Source: Bacteroidales bacterium
GTDB taxonomy: Bacteria; Bacteroidota; Bacteroidia; Bacteroidales; WCHB1-69
Assembly: GCA_017394765.1 (NCBI GenBank)
Contig: JAFPXF010000078.1
Location: 1 to 9,408 of the forward strand
Reading direction: 5' to 3'
DNA: 9,408 nt
The translations under genes and the position numbers were made by a program. The notes under the pieces were generated by a model, which had not been told where the DNA came from, ran no database searches, and worked only from the letters and a program-made list of their open reading frames with translations. Shown here one piece after another: positions 1-6,109 of the stretch. Numbering within the stretch: position 1 is the stretch's first letter; the number at the start of each line of letters is the position of its first letter.

Positions 1-261
1 ACCTACCTGAACTACGACTGGCGCATACAGTCGATGATATACACAACGAACTGGATAGAGCGCCTGCAGAAGGACTTTCGCCGCGTGACGCGTATGCGGG
101 GTGCGATGCCCAACGAGGAGTCAGTGCTGTTGCTGATGGGGAAGACCGCGATGGACAAGAAATCCTATCGCAGGCAGGTGCCCAGGATAGATGCCGACGG
201 CACGCTTTTCCCCGCTGAAAAACCGCCATTCGACAGCTGGCCGCGGCCAGCTGTCGAATGA
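1..261 (+). CDS. IS256-family (mutator-type) transposase, C-terminal fragment
   Basis: Only the last 86 codons are in the window; the reading frame is open from base 1 and ends at TGA 259-261. The block YTTNWIERL followed by RRVTRMRGAMPNEESVLLLMG is the C-terminal signature of IS256/mutator DDE transposases. In that family the Glu of the N-x-I-E-R motif is the third catalytic acidic residue; here it is codon 58-60. Family members cut and paste the element by DDE chemistry at the terminal inverted repeats. The family-like sequence ends near GTLFPAE. The remaining residues (PFDSWPRPAVE) are encoded by a perfect palindrome, so this tail may not be an ancestral part of the protein. Intactness cannot be judged because the N-terminus and the first two Asp residues lie outside the window. 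Confidence 0.88.
   Translation, partial: TYLNYDWRIQSMIYTTNWIERLQKDFRRVTRMRGAMPNEESVLLLMGKTAMDKKSYRRQVPRIDADGTLFPAEKPPFDSWPRPAVE
227..260. repeat. Perfect 34-bp palindrome overlapping the transposase stop codon
   Basis: Each arm is 17 nt. The left arm reads CATTCGACAGCTGGCCG and the right arm is its exact reverse complement, with no spacer. The symmetry breaks at 226/261. It spans the last 11 sense codons of the transposase and part of its TGA. In RNA it would form a very stable hairpin. An A-run (266-271) and a short T-run (277-281) follow, so it could stop transcription leaving the IS, but the T-run is too distant for a classical intrinsic terminator. It might also be a recombination or insertion scar. 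Confidence 0.8.
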
Positions 262-421
262 ACCGAAAAAAGACTATTTTTGCACGACTATAAAGTTCAT
301 CGAAAAACCAACCCAGACACACTGGATGAAACACTACCCTTCCTTGAGCAGTACCTGCAGAGAAAAAAGCTCTGTAGCCGGGGGATGTCCGCTGCACCCC
401 CTGTGACAAAGCGATTGGTAA
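262..421. other. Non-coding stretch between transposase and mannosidase, probable IS end
   Basis: This 160-bp stretch separates two convergent genes. TATTTTTG at 275-282 (+) fits the Bacteroidota -7 box TAnnTTTG but has no obvious -33 partner and no recognisable gene after it. GGGGG 380-384 and CCCCC 397-401 can pair across 12 nt; read on the minus strand the stem is followed about 12 nt later by a run of six T. This might weakly terminate the mannosidase transcript. One + frame is open from 262 to a TGA at 448-450 but has no ATG and no recognisable product. Confidence 0.4.
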
Positions 422-2818
422 TTAGTTGCGGGGTAACACTGAAGAAGTGACCACCCATTCGTGACGGGGCATCACAAAAAAGGAGGTTTTGGTGGCTTTC
501 ACAGCCCCATTCCGTATCAGATCGGCTTCCACCAGTTCGTAATAGCTGCCACGGTGAAGGGTCGCCACCTTCACGGCCCCGTCGGAGGGCACTGTCACAG
601 TCTTGCTCCCCGTCTCCATCAATTCGGGAGGATGAATTGCTGACAAGAGCCGCCAGTCCACCCGACAGGTCACCTCTGCAAGGGAGTCGTTGACCACAAA
701 GAGTTCCATCGTAGTGTCGTTGACGTGCCGCACGGCGAGGGCCACGTTGGCGTAGGCCTCCTTGAGGCGGTGGTGCAGTAGTTTCCATCGGCCCGTGCAG
801 TCGATGCTGCTCCAGGAAGCCACGGGCCAGCAGTCGTTGAGCTGCCAATAGAGCGTGCCCCGGCAACGCTCGCGGTCGATGCGGTGCGCGTCGATGGCCT
901 GCACGATGCCTTCGGCCTGCACCCATTGGCTGACACGGGCGAACTCGGCCAGGTCGTCGGTCTCCGTATAGCCCATCTCCTGCATCGCCTTGCGGATGAT
1001 CTCCACCCCGCGGCCATGCTTCTGGTGGTTTTTCATCGAAGGAGAGGAAAGATTCCGTTCGCCTTCATCCACATATTGTTCCCAAAGCGCATATTCCGGA
1101 TAGGATTGGAAGCCGTATTCGGTCATGAAACGGCCGGTCTTCTCGGGCCACACCGTAAAGGGCAGTTCTCCCCACCAGACGCCCCAGTAGTGGGAGCAGC
1201 CGTGGGTACAGCACTCCTTGTGCCCCCACCCGTAGGTGGGAGACGAGGAAATATAGGGAGTCGTAAGGCTCAAATTGTCTATCGTTTCAGGCAATATCTT
1301 TTCAAAAAGCTGATGAAAATCGGCATACAATCGCCCATTCACCTCTTCAGACCATTGCAGGGCGGTTTGCCAGCCCCAGTCTTCAAGGCCATTGTGTACC
1401 TCGTTGTTGCCGCACCAGATGGCGATGCAGGGATGGTTGCGCAGGCGCGTGACCTGCTCCACAGCCTCCTGCTTCGCATTTTTCAGGAAGGCGTCGTCAC
1501 CAGGATAGGGGTTGCAGGCATACATGAAGTCCTGCCACACCAACAGCCCGAACTGGTCGCAATAGTTGTAGAAGGCATCGTCCTCGTAGATGCCGCCGCC
1601 CCACACGCGCACCATATTCATATTGACCGCCTGGCAGTCGTGCAGCAGCTGGTAATACATATCGTTGCCCTCGGGACGGGCCATTATGCCGGGATAAGAG
1701 GAGGCGGGAATCCAGTTGGCGCCCCGCATAAAGCAGGGATGGCCGTTGACTTCAAAGGCAAACGATTCGCCAATGGCATCCTTCTCCCGTTTTAGCCTTA
1801 TCGTGCGCAAGCCGTGGGCCACGGGCGCGCACTCATATTGGTGCTTTCCATCCTGCAACCTGACCGTATAGTAGTACAGATGGGGCTCACCCATCCCGTT
1901 GGGCCACCAAAGCTTCGGTTCTTTAATATCCACGGGCAGATAAAACTCATTCTTTCCTGGCTTCATCCTCACCTTTTGCTTCACGGAGATATTGGCGCCA
2001 TCGACATCGTTGACCTCCACCACAAGGGTCGCCTTCCGGACTTTGTCGGATTGCACCGTCACGCAGACCGTGGTTCCCCACACGCCAGGTTCTTCCTGCA
2101 CCGGGCGACCGTCGCGCACATATACATCTTCCACCCTATAATCGCTATAGCTGCGGATATAGACATTCTTCCAGATGCCGCAGGTAATCAGCTTCGGGCC
2201 CCAGTCCCAGCCCGACTCGTACTGGGCCTTGCGGGAGAAGACGCGGCTGTCGGGCAGCCGGTACGGAAGTGCCTCCGCCGCCGCACGCTCGATGGGCACG
2301 GATGGCAGGAAGCGCACAACCAGCTCGTTGTCCTTGTCGCGCAAGCCGTCGGGAAGGTCGAAGATCCAGCGGCGGAACATATTGTCGGGGCGTGCGGTGC
2401 CGTCGGTGGCGGACAGTCGCTGGCCGTTGAGGAAAACCTCCGCGTAGGTGTCGAGTCCTTCGAACACCAACTGCCGATGGTCGAAGTCGCGGCTGCCGGC
2501 GCAATCCTTGTCAAAGAGCAACCGGTAGCTCCAGACACTGTCGGCCACCCACAGCACAGAATCCTCGTTCGTGCCGTAGTAAGGGTCGGGGATCAGATGG
2601 TTGCGCAAGAAGTCATCGTGGATGTTGCCGGGCACGGTGGCGGGATACCACTTGCCCTGGAATTCAAACTCCCAGCTGTTGCTGATGCAGCCGAACTTGG
2701 AGTTCAGATAACGCACCTCCTCGGTGGGTGCCAACCGTTCCGCACGTTTACATGCAGAAAAAAACAAAGGTACTAACAGGAGCAGGAGCACCCACGGCGC
2801 AAAGCGGCGATTGACCAT
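422..2818 (-). CDS. Glycoside hydrolase family 2 beta-mannosidase, lipoprotein, apparently lacking its last domain
   Basis: The 798-aa product should remove terminal beta-linked mannose from manno-oligosaccharides or N-glycan cores by the retaining GH2 mechanism. A lipoprotein signal is visible: LLLLLVPLFFSAC with the lipidated Cys at 23. No acidic surface-export tag follows, so the periplasmic face is likely. Domains are an N-terminal jelly roll (about 35-225, with FEGLDTYAEVFLNG and YESGWDWGPKL), an Ig-like domain (about 226-340) and a TIM barrel (about 341-690). WCGNNE gives acid/base Glu473 (codon 1400-1402) and FMTEYGF gives nucleophile Glu567 (codon 1118-1120). A further Ig-like domain runs to the C-terminus. 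From memory of the B. thetaiotaomicron enzyme (864 aa, Glu462 and Glu555), a final domain of about 80 residues is missing, next to the IS. The ATG at 2818 lies 6 bp after the upstream gene, so co-transcription is expected. Confidence 0.9.
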   Translation of the reverse strand: MVNRRFAPWVLLLLLVPLFFSACKRAERLAPTEEVRYLNSKFGCISNSWEFEFQGKWYPATVPGNIHDDFLRNHLIPDPYYGTNEDSVLWVADSVWSYRLLFDKDCAGSRDFDHRQLVFEGLDTYAEVFLNGQRLSATDGTARPDNMFRRWIFDLPDGLRDKDNELVVRFLPSVPIERAAAEALPYRLPDSRVFSRKAQYESGWDWGPKLITCGIWKNVYIRSYSDYRVEDVYVRDGRPVQEEPGVWGTTVCVTVQSDKVRKATLVVEVNDVDGANISVKQKVRMKPGKNEFYLPVDIKEPKLWWPNGMGEPHLYYYTVRLQDGKHQYECAPVAHGLRTIRLKREKDAIGESFAFEVNGHPCFMRGANWIPASSYPGIMARPEGNDMYYQLLHDCQAVNMNMVRVWGGGIYEDDAFYNYCDQFGLLVWQDFMYACNPYPGDDAFLKNAKQEAVEQVTRLRNHPCIAIWCGNNEVHNGLEDWGWQTALQWSEEVNGRLYADFHQLFEKILPETIDNLSLTTPYISSSPTYGWGHKECCTHGCSHYWGVWWGELPFTVWPEKTGRFMTEYGFQSYPEYALWEQYVDEGERNLSSPSMKNHQKHGRGVEIIRKAMQEMGYTETDDLAEFARVSQWVQAEGIVQAIDAHRIDRERCRGTLYWQLNDCWPVASWSSIDCTGRWKLLHHRLKEAYANVALAVRHVNDTTMELFVVNDSLAEVTCRVDWRLLSAIHPPELMETGSKTVTVPSDGAVKVATLHRGSYYELVEADLIRNGAVKATKTSFFVMPRHEWVVTSSVLPRN

Positions 2819-2824
2819 GGCAAA

Positions 2825-3688
2825 CTAATTTTTGGCAATGGATGTATTCGGAATCAGGGATTTACCAGTGGCAGAAAAATAGGGAGCCAACAACTCGTAA
2901 GGGATGATGCAGGAGGGCTGGCCTGCGGCATACGGGGCAATTTCATAAAGTTGATAGGTAAACTCCACACCCTCCTCCAAAAAACAGGGGGAAGTTTCAG
3001 GCAATGGGAAATAATTCTGCATCTCCTCGAAGATCATTTCGTTCAAAGCATTCTCATCCGCCGCTTCAAAATACTGTTCTTGGATGGCATTTTTAATGAG
3101 ATTGCGAAGATTGTCCATCCGATCTGACTGGAAAACATTCCAGTCCATGCGGCGTCCGTCGATTTTGCGGAAAGTTTGTCCCGCGGTGCCGTGCATGCCG
3201 TGCGCTCCGCCGCTGAATGTCTCGTATGTATGGGTATATGTCACCAGAAGGTCGGTTTCGTAAGTCTTTGCAAAACGGTTGTAGTCGTACCAGGCCATGC
3301 CTTCTCTGACATTTTCAGGAGCATCGAACTCCTTGAGTTCATTTTGCAAGTCCTTATTGGTCGTTTTAACGTAATACTGGAGCATATCTTGTCCGTCGGC
3401 CAAGCTGCCCGTGTAGGTGCCGCCCAACGTTTCGGAGATCCACTCGCGAATGCTGTTCACCACGAGCGGGCTGCCGTAGGTGGGGAAATCAGCTTTTATG
3501 CGGACACCGCTGCCCACGCCATTGACCGAGACGGAATCCGCGAAGGAGAGTGAGACCGTGCGCACATTGGCGGGTGCCTCCTTCTGAAGCGAGGCCTCCA
3601 GATTCTTGGTGCTACAGCCTGCGAACGACATGGCGATCACGGCAAAACAAATGACAATCAACACATTGAAATTCAAAATCTTTTTCAT
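2825..3688 (-). CDS. DUF3298/RsiV-family lipoprotein
   Basis: The 287-aa product starts MKKILNFN and has a lipoprotein signal ending in FAGC, with the lipidated Cys at 25, so it should be anchored in the cell envelope. The C-terminal half carries the hallmark of the DUF3298 (RsiV-like) family: YTHTYETFSGGAHGMHG (about 151-167), then a beta-strand and W-x-V-F (183-186), with a helix-rich end. The middle (about 45-145) looks like the accompanying DUF4163-type region. RsiV in Bacillus is an anti-sigma factor that binds lysozyme; many Bacteroidota members are free lipoproteins of unknown function, and I see no cytoplasmic anti-sigma segment here. I chose the ATG at 3688 because it begins the signal peptide and lies about 30 nt after a -7 box. 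The frame is open 246 nt further upstream, but that stretch contains the promoter and the hairpin. It is the first gene of an operon with the mannosidase. Confidence 0.8.
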   Translation of the reverse strand: MKKILNFNVLIVICFAVIAMSFAGCSTKNLEASLQKEAPANVRTVSLSFADSVSVNGVGSGVRIKADFPTYGSPLVVNSIREWISETLGGTYTGSLADGQDMLQYYVKTTNKDLQNELKEFDAPENVREGMAWYDYNRFAKTYETDLLVTYTHTYETFSGGAHGMHGTAGQTFRKIDGRRMDWNVFQSDRMDNLRNLIKNAIQEQYFEAADENALNEMIFEEMQNYFPLPETSPCFLEEGVEFTYQLYEIAPYAAGQPSCIIPYELLAPYFSATGKSLIPNTSIAKN

Positions 3689-3720
3689 ATTCTTGTTTTT
3701 TTGATTCTTTTTCGAGGTGG

Positions 3721-3728
3721 CAAATGTA
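3721..3728 (-). promoter_or_regulatory. Bacteroidota -7 promoter box for the lipoprotein-mannosidase operon
   Basis: Read on the minus strand the bases are TACATTTG, a full match to TAnnTTTG. The predicted transcript start is near 3717, giving a leader of about 30 nt before the ATG at 3688. I see no good TTTG at the expected -33 position, so the call rests on the -7 match and placement. Confidence 0.5.
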
Positions 3729-3768
3729 CATAAATTTCGAATATACACAGGCACATGAAATTGCCGTA

Positions 3769-3798
3769 TGCAGAGACGTGCTCTGGCGCGTCTCTGCA
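3769..3798. repeat. REP-like 30-nt hairpin element
   Basis: The arms TGCAGAGACGTG (3769-3780) and CGCGTCTCTGCA (3787-3798) pair over 12 bp, with one G-T pair, around the 6-nt loop CTCTGG. The AGAGACG...CGTCTCT core resembles short palindromes that I recall as dispersed, high-copy intergenic repeats in some Bacteroidota and cyanobacterial genomes. It lies between two divergent promoters and has no T-run, so it is not a simple terminator. Confidence 0.55.
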
Positions 3799-3895
3799 AA
3801 TAACAGAGGAATGACCTGAAAAAAGGTCGTGATATCCACAATCCGACGGTGGAAAAAAAAACGACATTGACCGCCCAACCATGGAAAAAGCGTGT

Positions 3896-3903
3896 TACCT
3901 TTG
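3896..3903 (+). promoter_or_regulatory. Bacteroidota -7 promoter box upstream of the 191-aa protein gene
   Basis: TACCTTTG matches TAnnTTTG exactly. Transcription would start near 3907 and leave a leader of about 63 nt, A-rich towards the ATG at 3970. A TTGACC sequence lies upstream at 3867-3872 but is spaced too far (26 nt) for the usual 19-21 nt. Confidence 0.45.
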
Positions 3904-3969
3904 CATAAAATTCGCAGAACGAAGAAAACATCATTCAAAAATTTAAAAACCAACCTATTAAACAACAGA

Positions 3970-4545
3970 ATGGCAGACAAGAACGACATGCTTGCAGACA
4001 AAATCCTTTCCTCCATAGAGTCCGACATACTCACAGGAATCCAAACCGACATGGCAGAAGAAGAGGCTCCCCTCACAGAGAACTACCCACAACCGGACGC
4101 CTCCTATTCCCACAAGGACACTCTCACGCTCGAAGTTGATGGAGCGCCCGTCACCAGACGCCTCAACGACTGGGTGCGTTATGATCCTGTGACCTTGCAC
4201 AAGGCGATGGGCAGTGTACCCTTCCTCATCGCCCGCGATGACTACCGCATCCTGATGAGCACCCTGCGCGCCAACAACATCGAGTACTATCGCAGAGCGG
4301 TCGGTCTGGACATTTTAGTGGACATCACGGGAAAAGGTCAGGAGGTCGCTGCAAAAAGTCTCTACAGTTACGAGCCCACAAAGTTCTACAAATGGTGGTC
4401 TTCCCATGAGAACAAAGTCTATATGACCACCCGCGAGAAAATTCAACTGTTTCTGAAAGTGGAATCCATCAAATCCGGCACTTTGCTGAAAAAGCACGTT
4501 GAGTTGATGAACAATCTGCGCATGGCTTCTAAAAAGCAGGACTAA
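3970..4545 (+). CDS. Hypothetical protein, 191 aa, cytoplasmic
   Basis: I do not recognise this family. The product starts MADKNDML and has no signal peptide or membrane segment. It has an acidic N-terminal 50 residues (helical, then a Pro-rich linker near 34-45), a central part rich in charged and aromatic residues (DDYRILMSTLRANNIEYYRRA, about 90-110; FYKWWSSHENKVYMTTREK, about 139-157) and a basic helical end finishing KKQD. I chose ATG 3970 because it follows an A-rich leader typical of the phylum and a -7 box at 3896. An in-frame ATG at 3892 lies within the promoter region. The gene is divergent from the lipoprotein operon and overlaps the nitroreductase tail-to-tail by 4 bp (CTAA at 4542-4545). 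Confidence 0.75.
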   Translation: MADKNDMLADKILSSIESDILTGIQTDMAEEEAPLTENYPQPDASYSHKDTLTLEVDGAPVTRRLNDWVRYDPVTLHKAMGSVPFLIARDDYRILMSTLRANNIEYYRRAVGLDILVDITGKGQEVAAKSLYSYEPTKFYKWWSSHENKVYMTTREKIQLFLKVESIKSGTLLKKHVELMNNLRMASKKQD

Positions 4546-4560
4546 AAACCCTGCTTTTTT
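4531..4560. terminator. Bidirectional intrinsic terminator inside two overlapping gene ends
   Basis: The arms AAAAAGCAGG (4531-4540) and CCTGCTTTTT (4550-4559) pair perfectly over 10 bp around a 9-nt loop. Because A-runs and T-runs flank the GC core, the hairpin has a U-tract in both orientations. It terminates the + strand gene and the minus-strand nitroreductase. Both stop codons (TAA 4543-4545 on +, TAG 4542-4544 on -) sit in the loop. Confidence 0.85.
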
Positions 4561-5291
4561 ATTACATTTTCCAGCACTTCCGCAAAATATTCGTTGTCCT
4601 TTTTCGTATAACGTCGTTGGGTGAACACCTGCGCCAAGTTCTCCAATTGATTCTCCTCGAGAATCTGACGCGTCTCTTCTGACGATTCCTTCTCTCCGTA
4701 GATACGGTTGACGGTGTTTTCATCGTAATCATGATAAGTCTCCCGGTGGACCATGGCCTCCACGGGCAGTTTCTGCGTCAGGGCGGGCCGTGCTGCGGGA
4801 TATCCCATCGTAATGCAGGCTACCGGCACCACATGGCGCGGAAGTTCCAAAACTTCGACGAACTTGTCCACATTGTACGTGATGGTGCCCAACCAACAGA
4901 AGCCAAGCCCGAGCGACTCGGCGGCCACACAGGCATTTTGCGCCGCGATGAGGGCATCTGTGACCGCCCAGTGATAGCTCTGCAGGTTGCTGTAGGCCTC
5001 GGTCTCGGCCTGCCGGAACTCACAATAGCGATTGAAGCGGTGAAAATCGGCACAGAAGGTCAGAATCAGCGGAGCCTGTGTCGCCATGGGTTGGTTGAAA
5101 TGAAACGGGGCCATCTTTCTTTTCATCTCGTCATCCTGGGTGACGATGATGCTGAAGAGTTGCATGTTGCCCATCGTGGAACCGCTGCATGCCGCACGCA
5201 AGATTTGCCGAAGCGTCTCCTCCGCAACAGGTTGATCCGTATATTGCCGAATACTGACGTGATTATAAAGCGTTTGCAAAGTGTCGTTCAT
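4542..5291 (-). CDS. NfsA/Frp-type NAD(P)H-dependent nitroreductase or flavin reductase
   Basis: The 249-aa flavoprotein should use FMN to reduce nitro compounds, quinones or free flavin with NAD(P)H; it is predicted cytosolic and usually homodimeric. The N-terminus LYNHVSIRQYTDQPV (8-22) is the FMN-phosphate-binding signature with Arg15. SGSTMGNMQLFSIIV (36-50) matches the NfsA serine-rich flavin loop. GLGFCWLGTITYN (128-140) and LELPRHVVPVACITMGYPA (148-166) correspond to the conserved GLG...LGLP...P...GYPA part of the NfsA/Frp branch. The length fits NfsA (about 240 aa). I chose the ATG at 5291. A TTG three codons upstream (5300) is possible, but the ATG is better and lies about 25 nt after the predicted transcript start. 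The true substrate cannot be told from sequence. Confidence 0.88.
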   Translation of the reverse strand: MNDTLQTLYNHVSIRQYTDQPVAEETLRQILRAACSGSTMGNMQLFSIIVTQDDEMKRKMAPFHFNQPMATQAPLILTFCADFHRFNRYCEFRQAETEAYSNLQSYHWAVTDALIAAQNACVAAESLGLGFCWLGTITYNVDKFVEVLELPRHVVPVACITMGYPAARPALTQKLPVEAMVHRETYHDYDENTVNRIYGEKESSEETRQILEENQLENLAQVFTQRRYTKKDNEYFAEVLENVIKKQGF

Positions 5292-5318
5292 ATTTCTCAA
5301 GGTTAAATTTCACGACTG

Positions 5319-5326
5319 CAAAAGTA
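5319..5326 (-). promoter_or_regulatory. Bacteroidota -7 promoter box for the nitroreductase
   Basis: Read on the minus strand the bases are TACTTTTG, matching TAnnTTTG, in the 57-bp gap between the helix-hairpin-helix gene stop and the nitroreductase ATG. The leader would be about 25 nt. A run of eight T (minus strand) lies just upstream without a clear GC stem, so I cannot call a terminator for the preceding gene. Confidence 0.5.
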
Positions 5327-5348
5327 TCAAAAAAAACAGCTCCCTCCC

Positions 5349-6035
5349 CTATTCGAACACAATGTAATGACGCAATTTCTCCATCAGTTCAGGATATGCA
5401 TGGGTTATCTGCTGCAATTGTTCAAAAGAATCGATTTTTCCATGCTTTTCCCTAAAATTCAATATGGTTTTGGCAAGATAGGCATCAAAGTAAGGATGCG
5501 AAACCAGTTCCTTGTATGATGCCGTATTGATATTGATCTTGCGCACATCGCCGGGACGAAGCGTGAAATATTTGGCGACATGCTCCATGTCCATGTCTTG
5601 CAAGACATACACTTCCCGAATTTGTTCCAATGAGTAAAAACCACCCAGCCTGTCACGATACTCCACCAAACGGGCAGCCCGTTTGCTGCCAAAAAGGGGC
5701 ACTACCACAATGTCGTCCGTGTCACATCGGTTGATGTCGATTCTGACAATGTCGTACAAAGGTTTCCGGGCATCAACTGCCCGTTTGCGGGTCGTGTCCG
5801 GCGGAGCACTCCAGTCCGGGTGCCAACGTGCGGCTTTCGTCTTAGCCAATGAATCGCTCAGGAGAGCCTGCTGCTGGTTGAACGATTCAAACTGCGCCGC
5901 ATAGACGCCCAACTCCATCTGCGGCAACCGTTGTCGATCATACAGATAATAAAAAAGATAGCCAGCCATCGTGAAAGCCAACAGCGCCAATGCCGCCACC
6001 CACTCCCCTCTCGTGAAATTGATATTGTTTTTCAT
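5349..6035 (-). CDS. Membrane-anchored double helix-hairpin-helix protein (ComEA-like HhH)
   Basis: The 228-aa product has a short basic N-terminus, one membrane helix (about 12-32, WVAALALLAFTMAGYLFYYLY), a linker to about 90, then two ComEA-type helix-hairpin-helix modules. The first is VRIDINRCDTDDIVVVPLFG with KRAARLVEYRDRLGGFYSLEQIREV (97-142). The second is KININTASYKELVSHPYFD with LAKTILNFREKHGKIDSFEQLQQI (166-210). ComEA-type HhH modules bind DNA non-specifically, and in competent bacteria ComEA captures incoming DNA at the membrane; the domain outside is expected to be periplasmic. In Bacteroidota, proteins of this architecture are common but their role in DNA uptake is not established. 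I chose the ATG at 6035 because the upstream TTG (6050) lies beyond the -7 box. The first module's hairpin is atypical (VPLFG instead of the usual LPGIG). Confidence 0.82.
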   Translation of the reverse strand: MKNNINFTRGEWVAALALLAFTMAGYLFYYLYDRQRLPQMELGVYAAQFESFNQQQALLSDSLAKTKAARWHPDWSAPPDTTRKRAVDARKPLYDIVRIDINRCDTDDIVVVPLFGSKRAARLVEYRDRLGGFYSLEQIREVYVLQDMDMEHVAKYFTLRPGDVRKININTASYKELVSHPYFDAYLAKTILNFREKHGKIDSFEQLQQITHAYPELMEKLRHYIVFE

Positions 6036-6039
6036 GGCG

Positions 6040-6047
6040 CAAAAATA
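6040..6047 (-). promoter_or_regulatory. -7 promoter box 4 nt before the HhH gene ATG (predicted leaderless mRNA)
   Basis: The minus strand reads TATTTTTG, matching TAnnTTTG, followed by only CGCC and then ATG (6035-6033). If the box spans roughly -11 to -4, transcription would start at or next to the A of the ATG. The position would also explain why no A-rich leader is present. Confidence 0.5.
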
Positions 6048-6087
6048 CAAAATATTCCGAATATTTTATAATATATTCAGAATATTT
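6046..6087. promoter_or_regulatory. Two tandem 21-bp repeats, each with an ATATTCnGAATAT dyad: candidate operator
   Basis: Units 6046-6066 and 6067-6087 agree at 18 of 21 positions. Each contains an interrupted palindrome: AATATTCCGAATATT (6051-6065, perfect 7-nt arms, centre 6058) and ATATTCAGAATAT (6073-6085, perfect 6-nt arms, centre 6079). The centres are 21 bp apart, two helical turns, so both would face the same side of the DNA. They sit immediately upstream of, and partly overlapping, the -7 box of the HhH gene, in the position expected for a repressor. A dimeric regulator binding two sites is the simplest reading. Confidence 0.55.
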
Positions 6088-6109
6088 TTTAAATATTTTT
6101 ACAAACAAA

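Larger units (their letters stand above)
1..421 (+). mobile_element. Right-hand part of an IS256-family insertion sequence (outer boundary uncertain)
   Basis: The transposase 3' end at 1-261 shows that an insertion sequence enters the window from the left. Its right terminal inverted repeat should lie somewhere between the transposase stop and the mannosidase 3' end. The other end is not in the window, so I cannot match the two inverted repeats or find a target duplication, and the right boundary given is a guess. The boundary could even lie slightly inside the annotated mannosidase, whose final codons may be IS-derived. Confidence 0.45.
3689..3969. other. Divergent intergenic region with two promoters and a hairpin
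   Basis: This 281-bp stretch separates two divergently transcribed genes. It holds a minus-strand -7 box (3721-3728), a REP-like hairpin (3769-3798), a small near-palindrome (3811-3830, arms ATGACCT and AGGTCGT around an A-run) and a plus-strand -7 box (3896-3903). Minus-strand frames remain open through it, but they lack recognisable protein signatures and would run through the hairpin, so I regard it as non-coding. Confidence 0.6.

Noticed and set aside
380..401. GGGGG/CCCCC hairpin as a mannosidase terminator
   Set aside because: The stem is 5 bp with a 12-nt loop and the T-run begins about 12 nt later, so it is too weak to call as a separate terminator.
262..450. Plus-strand frame open for 62 codons after the transposase stop
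   Set aside because: It has no ATG start, no recognisable similarity and overlaps the mannosidase end; an open frame of this length is expected by chance.
297..1017. Minus-strand frames of 209 and 115 codons within the mannosidase 3' half
   Set aside because: Out-of-frame shadows with Arg/Ala/Pro-rich translations. I also checked whether the frame reaching 297 restores the missing mannosidase domain, and saw no Ig-like strands.
884..2776. Two long + strand open frames (884-1795 and 1814-2776) opposite the mannosidase
   Set aside because: They are antisense to a clearly conserved GH2 enzyme and have low-complexity, His/Ala/Val-rich translations without family signatures or promoters.
3689..3934. 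Extended N-terminus (82 more residues) of the DUF3298 lipoprotein
   Set aside because: The extension would place the lipoprotein signal in mid-protein and would run across the promoter box and the hairpin.
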